Shown here in pieces: positions 32,896 to 41,814 of a stretch of DNA of 64,000 nucleotides. Each line of letters begins with the position of its first letter. Positions within the stretch are counted from its first letter, which is position 1. A program made the position numbers and the translations under genes. Source of the DNA: Paractinoplanes aksuensis. Its GTDB lineage: Bacteria; Actinomycetota; Actinomycetes; Mycobacteriales; Micromonosporaceae. The stretch spans positions 1-64,000 of the forward strand of contig NZ_JAMYJR010000030.1 in NCBI RefSeq assembly GCF_024137025.1. Reading direction: 5' to 3'. Under the pieces are notes generated by a model, which searched no databases, was not told where the DNA came from, and worked only from the letters and a program-made list of their open reading frames with translations.

Positions 32896-34437
32896 ATGTC
32901 ACGGAGATATCCGATCATCTATGTTCGCGGATTCGCCGGCAGCACGCGGGGGATCACCAAAGCGGTCGACGACCCGTTCTACGGATTCAGTGCCGGTTCC
33001 ACCCATGTGCGGGTCGGCGGCAACGGCGACCCCATCTTCTATCAATTCGAAAGCCCTCTCGTCCGGCTGGTCACCGAACTGAATTACAAGTTGCTCGTCG
33101 AGGGCGGTCAGGAGTCGTACCTGGACCGCGCGGCGCCGGGGGAAGTGCCCGCTGACTCGGTGTGGATTCATCGGTTCTACGACAAATCGGCTTCGTCGTG
33201 GGAGAGCCGGAATCGAGACCGAGGCGGCGCCCAGCCCTTCGTCCTGGAGGCCGCGGCCGAGGACCTTCTGCGCTTCGTCGAAAAAGTGCTGGAAAAGACG
33301 GGGGCGCCAAGGGTCCACCTTGTTGCGCACTCGATGGGTGGGCTCATCTGCCGGTCGATGATCCAGCGCGTTATTCCCGACCGTAACGAGCGGGAGCAGC
33401 CTGGGCGCCCGGAAGGCCGGAAGGCGGCCGACTTCGTCGATCGGCTCTTCACCTACGGCACACCGCACGGCGGGATCGAGTTCGCGTTCGGTCTGGGCCT
33501 GGTCGAGCAGGTGCGGGACGAGTTCGGCCTCGGTGGCGGGGACATTTTCGGCCCGGACCGGATGTTTTCCTATCTCACCCCTTCCGTGGGGCGTCAGGGT
33601 GGGATTCCGGCCGGGTGGGACCCGCGCGTGAACCCGGATCCGCGGAACTTCCCGACCGAAAAGATCTTCTGCCTGATCGGCACCAACGCCGATGACTACG
33701 CGGTCGCGCTCGGTCTGTCATCGCGAGCGGTCGGCACAAAAAGCGACGGCTTGGTGCAGATCGAGAACGCATTGGTCACCGGAGCCAATCATGCGTACGT
33801 GCACCGTAGCCACAGCGGACGTTACGGAATGGTCAACTCGGAGGAGGGCTATCAGAATCTCACCCGCTTCCTGTTCGGCGAGATCAAGGTCACGGCCGAC
33901 CTGAAGAACCTGGTCCTGCCGCAGGCCGACGAGTTGACCTGGCAGGCCGAGACCCGGCTGGCCGTCCGGGGGCTGCCCGTCCTGCTGCACGAACAGGTCG
34001 CCGAGCACCATTGCCCCATTCTGATCGAGAAGCGACGGCCCGAGGACCCCGCCGACCGGCCCGTGCCACTGGTTACCAGCTACCTGCGCCTGGATCAGGC
34101 CATAGGGAAATTCATGCGCTACACGCTGCACGTTCGCCTGCTTTCTCTGCGGGAGCACGACAGCGTTTTCTTCTGGAACGATCACATCGAACAAACCACC
34201 GACTTCGACGACATCCTCGTCGTCGACGTCGAAAATCGTGGCAACGCCATGGTCGGCTGGGCGCAATGGGCGTCCAAGATCGACACGCCGCTCAGGGACT
34301 ACCGACCGACCGGCGAGCCACTGGCCGACCTGGACGATCGCGACGGCGCATGGTTGGCCCGGGTGCCTCTGCCGCCGGCCGGGGGTTTCGTCGGAGCGAA
34401 CGCGCACGTGGAGCTGAGGGCGCAACCGGAGGAGTAG
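32896..34437 (+). CDS. Lipase-like alpha/beta hydrolase (LCAT/PGAP1-type)
   Basis: A 513-residue intracellular hydrolase without a signal peptide. The nucleophile elbow is VAHSMGG near residue 144. A PGAP1/LCAT-like THE-type loop YGTPHGG and a late catalytic His in HRSHSGRYG follow. Residues 335-510 form an extra beta-rich domain of unknown role. ATG 32896 follows AGGAGA. Confidence 0.82.
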   Translation: MSRRYPIIYVRGFAGSTRGITKAVDDPFYGFSAGSTHVRVGGNGDPIFYQFESPLVRLVTELNYKLLVEGGQESYLDRAAPGEVPADSVWIHRFYDKSASSWESRNRDRGGAQPFVLEAAAEDLLRFVEKVLEKTGAPRVHLVAHSMGGLICRSMIQRVIPDRNEREQPGRPEGRKAADFVDRLFTYGTPHGGIEFAFGLGLVEQVRDEFGLGGGDIFGPDRMFSYLTPSVGRQGGIPAGWDPRVNPDPRNFPTEKIFCLIGTNADDYAVALGLSSRAVGTKSDGLVQIENALVTGANHAYVHRSHSGRYGMVNSEEGYQNLTRFLFGEIKVTADLKNLVLPQADELTWQAETRLAVRGLPVLLHEQVAEHHCPILIEKRRPEDPADRPVPLVTSYLRLDQAIGKFMRYTLHVRLLSLREHDSVFFWNDHIEQTTDFDDILVVDVENRGNAMVGWAQWASKIDTPLRDYRPTGEPLADLDDRDGAWLARVPLPPAGGFVGANAHVELRAQPEE

Positions 34438-34557
34438 TGGCCGCGTGCCGGCCATGCCGGGTGCTCCGGCTTGCCTTGCAGTCGGTGGGGAAGCCGGCTG
34501 TTCCGATCGCTGATTTCTGACACAGTTGGGCTGGTCAGGGGCGATTAGGGTGAGCGG

Positions 34558-36630
34558 ATGCCGGTGGGTCGCGGTGGCGCGGCGCGTGTGGTGGTCTGGG
34601 TTGCTCATCTGAGTGCGCCGATGGCCGGTCTCTGGCTGCTCGTGGCCCGGCCCGATCTTGACGTTCACTGGCAGCACGAGCCGTCGCATTTCTGGTTGGT
34701 GCTGGCGGTCGCGGTGGTCAGCCTGGGGCTTGCGATCGTCATCAATCAGGCGGCGCGGCGCCGCGGTGACACGCGGTTGCTGCTGGTCGCGCTGTCGTTC
34801 CTGGTGGCGGCCGCGTTTCTCGGGCTGCACGCGGCGGCCACCCCGCAGGTGGTCCTCGATGCGCGGAACGCCGGTTTCGCGTACGCCTCCCCGGTCGGGC
34901 TCACCCTGGCCGCGCTCTTCGCGGCGGCCAGCGCGGCTGATCTCTCCGCGACGGCCGAGACGCGGCTGCTGCGCTGGTCGGGCTGGTTGCGCGGGCTCGT
35001 GCTGGCCCTGGCCGGGGCGTGGGCCGTGGTGTCGTTGACCGGGCGGCCGCCGCTCAACCGGGTGCCGGGGGCCGGCGAGGACACGACGGCGATCCTGCTG
35101 GCCGCGGTCGGGTTCGTGCTGTTCGGGTACGCGGCGGTGCGCTACTACGTGCTCTACCGGCGGCGGCGCGCGGTCATGCTGCTGTCGGTCGTCACCGCAT
35201 ACGTCCTGCTCGCCGAGTCGGCCGTGGCCATGGCCCTCGGCACGAGCTGGAACGCGTCGTGGTGGTTGTGGCATGTGCTGATGGCCGCCGGGTTCGGCTA
35301 TGTCGCGTACAGCGCCTGGGTGCAGTACCGCAACGAGGGTGCGGCGTCGGGGCTGTTCGCCGCGGTCGGGCGGGAGGAGACCGTACGTCAGTTGCGCGCG
35401 GAGTACAGCGCGGCGCTGGAAGGCCTGGTCGAGGCGCTGCGCAGCGGCGAGCGGACGGCGGCCGCCACGGAACGGGTGGCGCAGCGGTTCGAGCTCACCG
35501 ACGGTCAGGCCGCCGTGCTGGGCCGGGCGGCCGACGCGCTGATCGCCGAGCGGGATCAGATCCGCAAGCTGGGGGCGCTGGTCGCCATCGGGCAGGACGC
35601 GCGGGTCAAGGTGGCCGACTTCGAGTTGCTGCGCGGGGCGGTGCACCGGGTGGCTTCGGTTTTCGACGGTTACACCGTACGGATCGCTTTGGTCGAAGAG
35701 GACCGGCTGGTGTTCCCGCCCGTGCCGGCCGCGGCCGCGCCGGTCGAGGTCCGCACCGTACGCGTGGCTCAGGCAGCCCTGGCCGCGGGCGACGACGTGG
35801 AGGACGAGGGCACGCTCTACCTGCCGTTCGTGGTCAAGGGGCACCCGGCGGGGGTGCTGATCGCGTCCCACGAGGGGCCGGTGCCCGAACGGGACGCCGC
35901 CCTGCTCGCCTCGCTGGCGGCCCAGATCGCGATCGGGCTCGAGAACGCCCGCCTCTACCGCAGCCTCGACGTGCTGTTCCGGCAGTACATGTCGCCCGAC
36001 GTGGCGACTGCGCTGGTCGCCGATCCCAGCCAGGCCGCGCTGGGTGGCGCGGTGGTCGAGGTGACCTCACTCTTCGCCGACCTGCGGGGGTTCACCACGT
36101 TCTCGGAACGGTCGTCGCCGGCCCAGATCGTCGACATGCTCAACCAGTACTTCGATGTGGCCACCCGGGTCGTGCTGGCCGAGAACGGGACCGTCGTGCA
36201 GTTCGTCGGGGACGCGCTGATGGCCCTGTTCAACGCGCCGGCCCGGCAGCCCGACCACGCTCTGCGCGCGGCCCGGGCCGCGCTTACCATCCAGCGGGAG
36301 GTCGACCGGATCGCCGCCGTACGGCCGGACTGGCCGCGGTTCCGGATCGGTGTCAACACGGGGGAGGCGCTGGTCGGCAACATCGGCGGGGAGGCGCTGC
36401 GCAACTTCAACGCGATGGGGGACGCGGTCAACGTGGCGGCCCGGCTCGAGTCGCAGGCCGCGCCGGGGCAGGTGGTGATCGGCGCCGCCACCCGCGACCG
36501 GATCGGTGACTGCGCGCAGGTCACGCCCCTGGGCGACCTGATGGTCAAGGGGCGGGTCCAACCGGTGCCCGCCTTCGTGCTGCACGGTCTGCGAGGGGAG
36601 AACCCGTGGTCCATGAGCCTGGTCTCCTGA
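34558..36630 (+). CDS. Membrane-bound class III adenylate/guanylate cyclase
   Basis: A 690-residue protein. Residues 1-270 hold about seven membrane helices; a linker and a GAF-like region follow near 340-460; the catalytic domain is 490-670. Both metal-binding Asp motifs are present, FADLRGFTTF near 505 and GDALMALFNAP near 550, and GDAVNVAARLE supplies the transition-state Asn and Arg. Catalysis should be intact. cAMP is more probable than cGMP because the next gene, overlapping by 25 bp, is a Crp-type regulator. The 7-helix input domain suggests a membrane or ligand signal. Confidence 0.92.
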   Translation: MPVGRGGAARVVVWVAHLSAPMAGLWLLVARPDLDVHWQHEPSHFWLVLAVAVVSLGLAIVINQAARRRGDTRLLLVALSFLVAAAFLGLHAAATPQVVLDARNAGFAYASPVGLTLAALFAAASAADLSATAETRLLRWSGWLRGLVLALAGAWAVVSLTGRPPLNRVPGAGEDTTAILLAAVGFVLFGYAAVRYYVLYRRRRAVMLLSVVTAYVLLAESAVAMALGTSWNASWWLWHVLMAAGFGYVAYSAWVQYRNEGAASGLFAAVGREETVRQLRAEYSAALEGLVEALRSGERTAAATERVAQRFELTDGQAAVLGRAADALIAERDQIRKLGALVAIGQDARVKVADFELLRGAVHRVASVFDGYTVRIALVEEDRLVFPPVPAAAAPVEVRTVRVAQAALAAGDDVEDEGTLYLPFVVKGHPAGVLIASHEGPVPERDAALLASLAAQIAIGLENARLYRSLDVLFRQYMSPDVATALVADPSQAALGGAVVEVTSLFADLRGFTTFSERSSPAQIVDMLNQYFDVATRVVLAENGTVVQFVGDALMALFNAPARQPDHALRAARAALTIQREVDRIAAVRPDWPRFRIGVNTGEALVGNIGGEALRNFNAMGDAVNVAARLESQAAPGQVVIGAATRDRIGDCAQVTPLGDLMVKGRVQPVPAFVLHGLRGENPWSMSLVS

Positions 36631-37283
36631 CCCGCACCGATCCGCTGCTGGCCGAACAGGACCAGCGGGATCTGCTGCGGATGGGCCGGCGGCGGTGCTG
36701 GCCGGCCGGGGCCACGCTGTTCAGCGAGGGCGACCAGTCGACGACGGTGGTGCTCGTGCTGAGCGGCCGGGCCAAGGTGTTCTCGCTGACCGAACAGGGC
36801 GGTGAGGTGCTGCTGGCCATCCGCGGGCCGGGCGCCCTGCTGGGGGAGATGTCGGCCCTCGACGGAGCTCCCCGCTCGGCGTCGGTGTCGGCCCTGGAAC
36901 CCCTCGAGGCGTACGTCGTAGGGGTTTCCGCCTTTCTCGACTTCCTCGCCACCCACCCCGAAGCGGCCGTGCGCATCATCCGGATGATCGTGTCGCGGCT
37001 GCGCGACGCCGACCGCAAGCGCGTCGAGTTCGGCACGTACGACGCCCTGGGCCGGGTCGCGCTGCGGCTGGCCGAACTGGCCGACCGGTTCGGGGCCGAG
37101 GCCGGCCACGGCGTCCGCATCACTCTGCCCCTCACCCAGGACGAGCTGGCCGCGTGGACCGGGTCGTCGCGCGAGTCGGTGACCAAGGCCCTGCGCACCC
37201 TGCGCCGCCAGGGGATCATCGAGACGAGCCGCCGCTCGGTGTCGGTGGTCGACCTCGACCGGCTGCGCGACCGCGCGCGATGA
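36606..37283 (+). CDS. Crp/Fnr-family transcriptional regulator
   Basis: A 225-residue regulator. The cNMP-binding domain carries GEMSALDGAPRSASVSAL, with the phosphate-binding Arg of cAMP-responsive members. The C-terminal winged helix is LTQDELAAWTGSSRESVTKAL. No Fnr-type cysteine cluster is visible. GTG 36606 lies within the cyclase gene, so synthesis of signal and receptor is coupled. A bidirectional hairpin starts at its stop codon. Confidence 0.93.
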   Translation: MVHEPGLLTRTDPLLAEQDQRDLLRMGRRRCWPAGATLFSEGDQSTTVVLVLSGRAKVFSLTEQGGEVLLAIRGPGALLGEMSALDGAPRSASVSALEPLEAYVVGVSAFLDFLATHPEAAVRIIRMIVSRLRDADRKRVEFGTYDALGRVALRLAELADRFGAEAGHGVRITLPLTQDELAAWTGSSRESVTKALRTLRRQGIIETSRRSVSVVDLDRLRDRAR

Positions 37284-37313
37284 CAGCGGCCGCGCCTCGC
37301 GCGGCCGCTGTCA
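37281..37313. terminator. Bidirectional hairpin between crp-type gene and RTX gene
   Basis: A perfect 15-bp stem (TGACAGCGGCCGCGC) with a 3-nt loop. Its first three bases are the crp-type stop codon. The RTX gene ends at 37326 on the other strand. Confidence 0.9.
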
Positions 37314-37325
37314 TCGGTTGAAGGG

Positions 37326-38495
37326 TCAGGGCAGTTCGCAGCTGTTCCGCAGGTCGCCCGGGTTCGAGAGGCAGATGTCGGTGCCCGCGCCGCCGAAGTT
37401 GCGGTCGTTGGCGTTCACCCCGTCGAGGCTGTTCAGCCGGTCGTTGCCGGCGTCACCGAACAGGAAGTCGTTGCCGGCCCCACCGGTGATGGTGTCGTTG
37501 CCGACCCCGCCCCGCGAGACGTCGTTGCCGGCGTCGCCCCGCAGGGTGTCGTTGCCCGCCACCCCGGTCTGGGTGTCGTTGCCGGTGCCGCCGTTGACGA
37601 CGTCGTTGCCGGCCCCGCCGTCCTGCCGGTCGTTGCCCGCGCCACCCGACAGGTTGTCGTTACCCGCGTCGCCGCGCTGATTGTCGTTGCCCGCGCCACC
37701 CGTGAGGATGTCGTTGCCGGCCCCGCCGAGCTGCTGGTCGTTCCCGGCGTCGCCGGTCAGCCGGTCGTTGCCGGTCGCCCCGGACTGGGTGTCGTTGCCG
37801 GTCCCGCCCAGGTGCAGGTCGTTGCCGACCCCGCCGAACTGGCGGTCGTTGCCGCTGCCGCCGACCAGGACGTCGTTGCCCGCGTCGCCGAACTGCAGGT
37901 CGTTGCCGGCCCCGCCGTCGAGCCGGTCGTTGCCGGCGCCGCCGCGCTGCAGGTCGGCCCCGAGACCGCCGACGAGGGTGTCGACCCCGGCGCCGCCGTT
38001 GGCCACGTCGTTGCCGGCGCCGCCGTCGAGCCGGTCGTTGCCCGCGTTCCCGGACAGCGTGTCGTTGCCCGCGTTGCCGTTGATCGTGTCGTTGCCCGAG
38101 CCGCCCGACAGGATGTCGTTGCCGGTGCCACCGTTGATCGTCGAACGGGTGCTGGTGCGGTTGGTCACCCGGTCGTTGAGGTTGCCGGAGTTGATGACCA
38201 TCCGGGCCACGCCGTTGGCCGAGCAGCGGATCGTGTTCGCGATCGCCGTGCAGCCGGCCCCGGCCACCAGGTTGTCCCCGGTGTCCCGGACGAAGAAGAA
38301 GTTCCCGACCCGGTCGACCGTGATGTTGTTGGCCCGGTTGGCCGACGCGTTCACGACCAGCGCGTTGCCGGCCTTGAAGACGTTGGTGACGGCGTGGGCC
38401 GGCGCGGACAGGACGAACGCGGGAGCGGCGCCGGCTACGGCCAGAACGGCGAGCCGGAGCATCCGCCGGTGGGTCGCGTTCTGCAGTGGATTCAT
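37326..38495 (-). CDS. Secreted RTX-type calcium-binding repeat protein
   Basis: A 389-residue protein. ATG 38495 is followed by a Sec signal peptide ending APAHA near residue 35. An N-terminal beta domain of about 95 residues precedes 26 consecutive nonapeptides of type GGAGNDxxx. RTX arrays fold as parallel beta-rolls when Ca2+ binds. About one third of the repeats have Gln instead of the usual Leu/Ile (DRQ, DLQ, DNQ). Two copies (AGVDTLVGG, LGADLQRGG) have lost the Asn-Asp pair. Sec export rather than type I secretion is usual in Gram-positives. Confidence 0.92.
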   Translation of the reverse strand: MNPLQNATHRRMLRLAVLAVAGAAPAFVLSAPAHAVTNVFKAGNALVVNASANRANNITVDRVGNFFFVRDTGDNLVAGAGCTAIANTIRCSANGVARMVINSGNLNDRVTNRTSTRSTINGGTGNDILSGGSGNDTINGNAGNDTLSGNAGNDRLDGGAGNDVANGGAGVDTLVGGLGADLQRGGAGNDRLDGGAGNDLQFGDAGNDVLVGGSGNDRQFGGVGNDLHLGGTGNDTQSGATGNDRLTGDAGNDQQLGGAGNDILTGGAGNDNQRGDAGNDNLSGGAGNDRQDGGAGNDVVNGGTGNDTQTGVAGNDTLRGDAGNDVSRGGVGNDTITGGAGNDFLFGDAGNDRLNSLDGVNANDRNFGGAGTDICLSNPGDLRNSCELP

Positions 38496-38694
38496 GTGCT
38501 TTCTTCCCCCCTGGAAGGTCTCGCACCCTGGAACGGGCACCGCTGAACCTTCGCAGCCGAAAGGGCTCGGGTATGAGGAAGAATTACGCGCCGGAACTGG
38601 TAAAAATGCCTGTTGAAACTGCCACCCAATTGCTAATCGGCGCTTTCTTGCATCTCCTTGCTACTATTCCGCACGCATTCCATGGTCGCAATGT
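38496..38694. other. AT-richer gap between RTX and chemoreceptor genes
   Basis: About 200 bp of lower GC content than the rest of the window. It should contain the RTX promoter and leader. I see no confident -35/-10 pair or RNA motif. Confidence 0.4.
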
Positions 38695-40329
38695 TTACAC
38701 CCGGAAGGCCGAAACGACACTGCGCAACTCGGACGACATCCGGGCCAGGTCGGCCGTGGCCTCCTGGGTCTCGGCGACACTCTGACTCGTGAGCCGGGCC
38801 GCCTCGGCGACGCCGGTGATGTTCTCGGCGATCTCGCCCGACCCGGCGGCGGCCTCGGTGACGCTGCGGTTCATCTCGGCCGTGGTCGCCGTCTGCTCCT
38901 CGACGGCCGACGCGATGGTCGTCTGGAAGTCGCTGATCCGCTCGATGACCAGCGAGATCTCCTCGATCGCGGCCACCGCCCCGCTGGTGTCGGACTGGAT
39001 CGCCTCGACCCGCTTCGAGATGTCCTCGGTGGCGCGGGCCGTCTCCTGGGCCAGATCCTTGACCTCGCTGGCCACGACCGCGAAGCCCTTGCCCGCGTCG
39101 CCGGCCCGGGCCGCCTCGATGGTGGCGTTGAGGGCCAGCAGGTTGGTCTGCTCGGCGATCGAGGTGATCGTCTTGATGACGTTGCCGATCTCGGCCGACG
39201 ACTCACCCAGCTTGCCCATCGTCGCCGAAGTGGTGGCGGTGACGCTGACGGCTTCCGAGGCGACCCGGGCCGCCTCGGCCGCGTTCTGCGAGATCTCGCG
39301 GATCGAGGCGCCCATCTGCTCGCCGCCGGCCGACACGCTGTCGACGCTGCGCGAGACCTGCTCGGCCGCGGCCGACACGGCCTGGGCCTGCGCCGACGTC
39401 TCCTCGGCGGTGGAGGCGATCCGGGTCGTGGTGTCGGTCATCCGGTCGGACGCGCCGTTCAGGGAGATCGCCGAGGCCTCGATGGTGGCTACCGTGGCCC
39501 GCAGCCGGGTCATCGCGGTGTCGAGCGAGCGGCCCATGCGGCCCGGTTCGTCGGCGCTGGTCAGTCCGGTCGTCCGGGTGAGGTCGCCGTCGGCCAGGCC
39601 GTCGCACACCACCGTGACCTTGCCCAGTGAGCCCACGATGCGGCGGGCCACCCAGAACCCGAGCCCGACGGCGAGGGTCAGGCCCACGACCAGCATGATG
39701 ATTGCCCGGTTGCGGTTGGTGGTGTAACCGTCGCGGGCGGCAGCGGCATTGCGCGCGGCGTCCTGCGTCTCGTCCTCGTCGAGCGCGGCCACCGAGGCAG
39801 CCACCCGGTCGAGGATCGGCATCGCTTCGGCGTCCCGGATGTTCGCCCAGGCGACCAGGTCGTTGCGTTGGCCGGTCGGCAGCAGCCGGGTGCGAGCGAC
39901 CTCGAGGTAGCTGTTCCAGTCGGACTGCAACCGGTCGATCACCGCCGGGTCGCCGGCCGGCGTGCTGTTGCGGTAGGCGGTCATGGCAGCCGCGAAGGCG
40001 TTGGTGTCCTGCTGGAACAGGGTGGTGAACTTCTGGACGGCCGCGTCGGACGTGGAGAGGGCCTGGTTCGCCGTGTCCAGCCGGACCTCGCTCACCTCAG
40101 ACCGGATCTGCCCCACGGCTTTGATGCTGGAGACGTTGGACTCGTAGATCAGCTGAGCCGAGGCGCTGGCGTTCTGCAGAGCGATCAGGCCCATGATCCC
40201 GACGATCAGGGCCACCAACGCGGCCACGGCCACCGCGGACAAGACCTTGACGCTGACGCCGAGGTCGTCGAACGAACGCCGGCCCCGCGGTGCGGCGGCG
40301 ATCGGCTCGCTCAGCGCTATGACGCTCAT
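38695..40329 (-). CDS. Methyl-accepting chemotaxis protein
   Basis: A 544-residue chemoreceptor from ATG 40329. It has a membrane helix near 30-50, a four-helix-bundle sensor domain of about 150 residues, a second membrane helix (IIMLVVGLTLAVGLGFWVA), a HAMP domain, and a signalling coiled coil with the hairpin tip SIAEQTNLLALNATIEAARA. It implies flagellar motility or another Che-regulated output; no che genes are in the window. Confidence 0.93.
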   Translation of the reverse strand: MSVIALSEPIAAAPRGRRSFDDLGVSVKVLSAVAVAALVALIVGIMGLIALQNASASAQLIYESNVSSIKAVGQIRSEVSEVRLDTANQALSTSDAAVQKFTTLFQQDTNAFAAAMTAYRNSTPAGDPAVIDRLQSDWNSYLEVARTRLLPTGQRNDLVAWANIRDAEAMPILDRVAASVAALDEDETQDAARNAAAARDGYTTNRNRAIIMLVVGLTLAVGLGFWVARRIVGSLGKVTVVCDGLADGDLTRTTGLTSADEPGRMGRSLDTAMTRLRATVATIEASAISLNGASDRMTDTTTRIASTAEETSAQAQAVSAAAEQVSRSVDSVSAGGEQMGASIREISQNAAEAARVASEAVSVTATTSATMGKLGESSAEIGNVIKTITSIAEQTNLLALNATIEAARAGDAGKGFAVVASEVKDLAQETARATEDISKRVEAIQSDTSGAVAAIEEISLVIERISDFQTTIASAVEEQTATTAEMNRSVTEAAAGSGEIAENITGVAEAARLTSQSVAETQEATADLARMSSELRSVVSAFRV

Positions 40330-40507
40330 GTCACTCTCCGTCTGCTGATCTGCTTCCGGCCTGCACTCCAGTATCGCGAATAATTCTCGGCAAAGCGGCA
40401 TGTATCGGGAATGTCGCGATCGTTGGCATGCGGTAGTTCCGCACTAGCGCCAATGAGTTTGCTGTGCCAACCTATTGAGCGGCCGCTCACTAGTAGCAGG
40501 AGGCGTA

Positions 40508-41680
40508 ATGACCCACTTGTCCCGCCGGGGCCTCATCTTTGCCGCGCTGGGCGCCGGACTCGCCGGCGCGCCCGGACTCGCCGGGCGCGCTTCCGCAGTG
40601 CCGGCCACCGGAGCGCAGCGCATGGTCCTGCCGGCGCCGACCGGTCCGCACGGGGTCGGCACGGTGGCGCTGCGCCTGGTCGACCGGTCGCGCCCGGACC
40701 CGGTGGCCGGCCCCGGCCACTACCGCGAGCTGATGGTCAGCGTCTGGTACCCGGCCCGCGACACCGCACGGCATCCGCGGGCCGTCTGGATGCCCGACCC
40801 GCTCCTGCGCGCCCTGCTGGACTTCAACGGGATCCCGGGCCGCTCAGTGGGCGCCCCGCCGATCACGGCCGGGCACGTGAGCGCGCCGGTGTGGCGCTCG
40901 GCGGGCCCGCTACCGACCGTCGTGTACTCGCCCCTGGCGCACGACCAGCGCGCCGACACCACGATCGTGGTCCAGGAACTGGCCAGTCACGGCTACCTCG
41001 TGGTCACCGTTGACCACACGTACGACGCGTTCGTCGAGTTCCCCGACGGCCGCCGCCTCACCCCGCTCGACGAACCGTCGCTGGGCGCCCGCGACTTCGC
41101 CGACGACATCCCGTACGTCCTGGACTGCGTCGACCGGCTCGCGGCCGGCCGGAACCCCGATGCCGACGGCAAGCCGTTGCCGCCCGGCCTGGCCGGCGCC
41201 CCCGATCCGCGCCGGATCGGCATGTTCGGCACGTCGAAAGGCGGGACCGCGACCGCGCTGCTCATGGGTCTGGACCCGCGCGTCCGGGCCGGGCTCAGCC
41301 TGGACGGCCCGATGGAGCCGCTCATCGAGGACGACCTCGACCGGCCGTTCATGCTGATGACCGCGGACTACCCGCGGGACACGGCGCCGGTGGCCCAGTT
41401 GTGGTCGCACCTCACCGGCTGGAAGCTCAATGTCCAGGCCGACGGCGCGGTCCACAACGCGTACGACGACTACCAGGTGCTGTTGCCGCAGATCGGGGCG
41501 GCGCTCGGGTGGAGCGAGGAGGAACTGCGGTCGTGGGCGGGCACCCTGCGGCCCGGCCGGGCGGTGCGCATTCAGCAGGCGTACCCGCTCGCGTTCTTCG
41601 ACCTGCACCTGCGCGGGCGCCGGCAACGTCTGCTCGAGGGCCCGAGCCCGGCCTTCCGCGAGATGCGTTATCTGCCATAG
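40508..41680 (+). CDS. Tat-exported alpha/beta hydrolase (PAF-acetylhydrolase-like)
   Basis: A 390-residue hydrolase from ATG 40508, preceded by AGGAGG. The N-terminus SRRGLIFAALGAG is a twin-arginine signal ending near GRASA. The fold is that of platelet-activating-factor acetylhydrolase-type esterases: RELMVSVWYPA strand, STPL-like SPLAHDQ segment, nucleophile elbow MFGTSKGG, and a C-terminal His in VHNAYDD. The natural ester is unknown. Confidence 0.85.
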   Translation: MTHLSRRGLIFAALGAGLAGAPGLAGRASAVPATGAQRMVLPAPTGPHGVGTVALRLVDRSRPDPVAGPGHYRELMVSVWYPARDTARHPRAVWMPDPLLRALLDFNGIPGRSVGAPPITAGHVSAPVWRSAGPLPTVVYSPLAHDQRADTTIVVQELASHGYLVVTVDHTYDAFVEFPDGRRLTPLDEPSLGARDFADDIPYVLDCVDRLAAGRNPDADGKPLPPGLAGAPDPRRIGMFGTSKGGTATALLMGLDPRVRAGLSLDGPMEPLIEDDLDRPFMLMTADYPRDTAPVAQLWSHLTGWKLNVQADGAVHNAYDDYQVLLPQIGAALGWSEEELRSWAGTLRPGRAVRIQQAYPLAFFDLHLRGRRQRLLEGPSPAFREMRYLP

Positions 41681-41691
41681 CATCGCCGGAG

Positions 41692-41798
41692 CGGTCATGA
41701 GTGCCAGCGCGTAGCCCCGGCTTTGCTGGCCGGCAACCCTCCACGTGGCGGGGTGCCCCGGGTGATGACCGGGCTCGGCGGTGGGCGCCGGGCAAGCC
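41692..41798 (+). promoter_or_regulatory. SAM-IV riboswitch
   Basis: The segment matches the SAM-IV consensus along its length. P1 pairs GGTCAT (41693-41698) with ATGACC (41765-41770). Inside are GAGTGCCAGCG, AGCCCCGGCTTTGCTGGC, the SAM-site run CGGCAACCCTCC and GGGGTGCCCCGGGTGATGA. A downstream GC hairpin ends with GGCAAGCC for the pseudoknot. The coding start is 16 bp after the element and its GGAG lies 3-7 bp after it, so control is probably translational, with SAM binding reducing expression. Confidence 0.94.
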
Positions 41799-41814
41799 AC
41801 GAACGGAGATCGCC

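Noticed and set aside
38486..38785. 99-codon plus-strand frame between RTX and chemoreceptor genes
   Set aside because: It overlaps both gene ends in antisense, has no ribosome site, and its composition is not protein-like.
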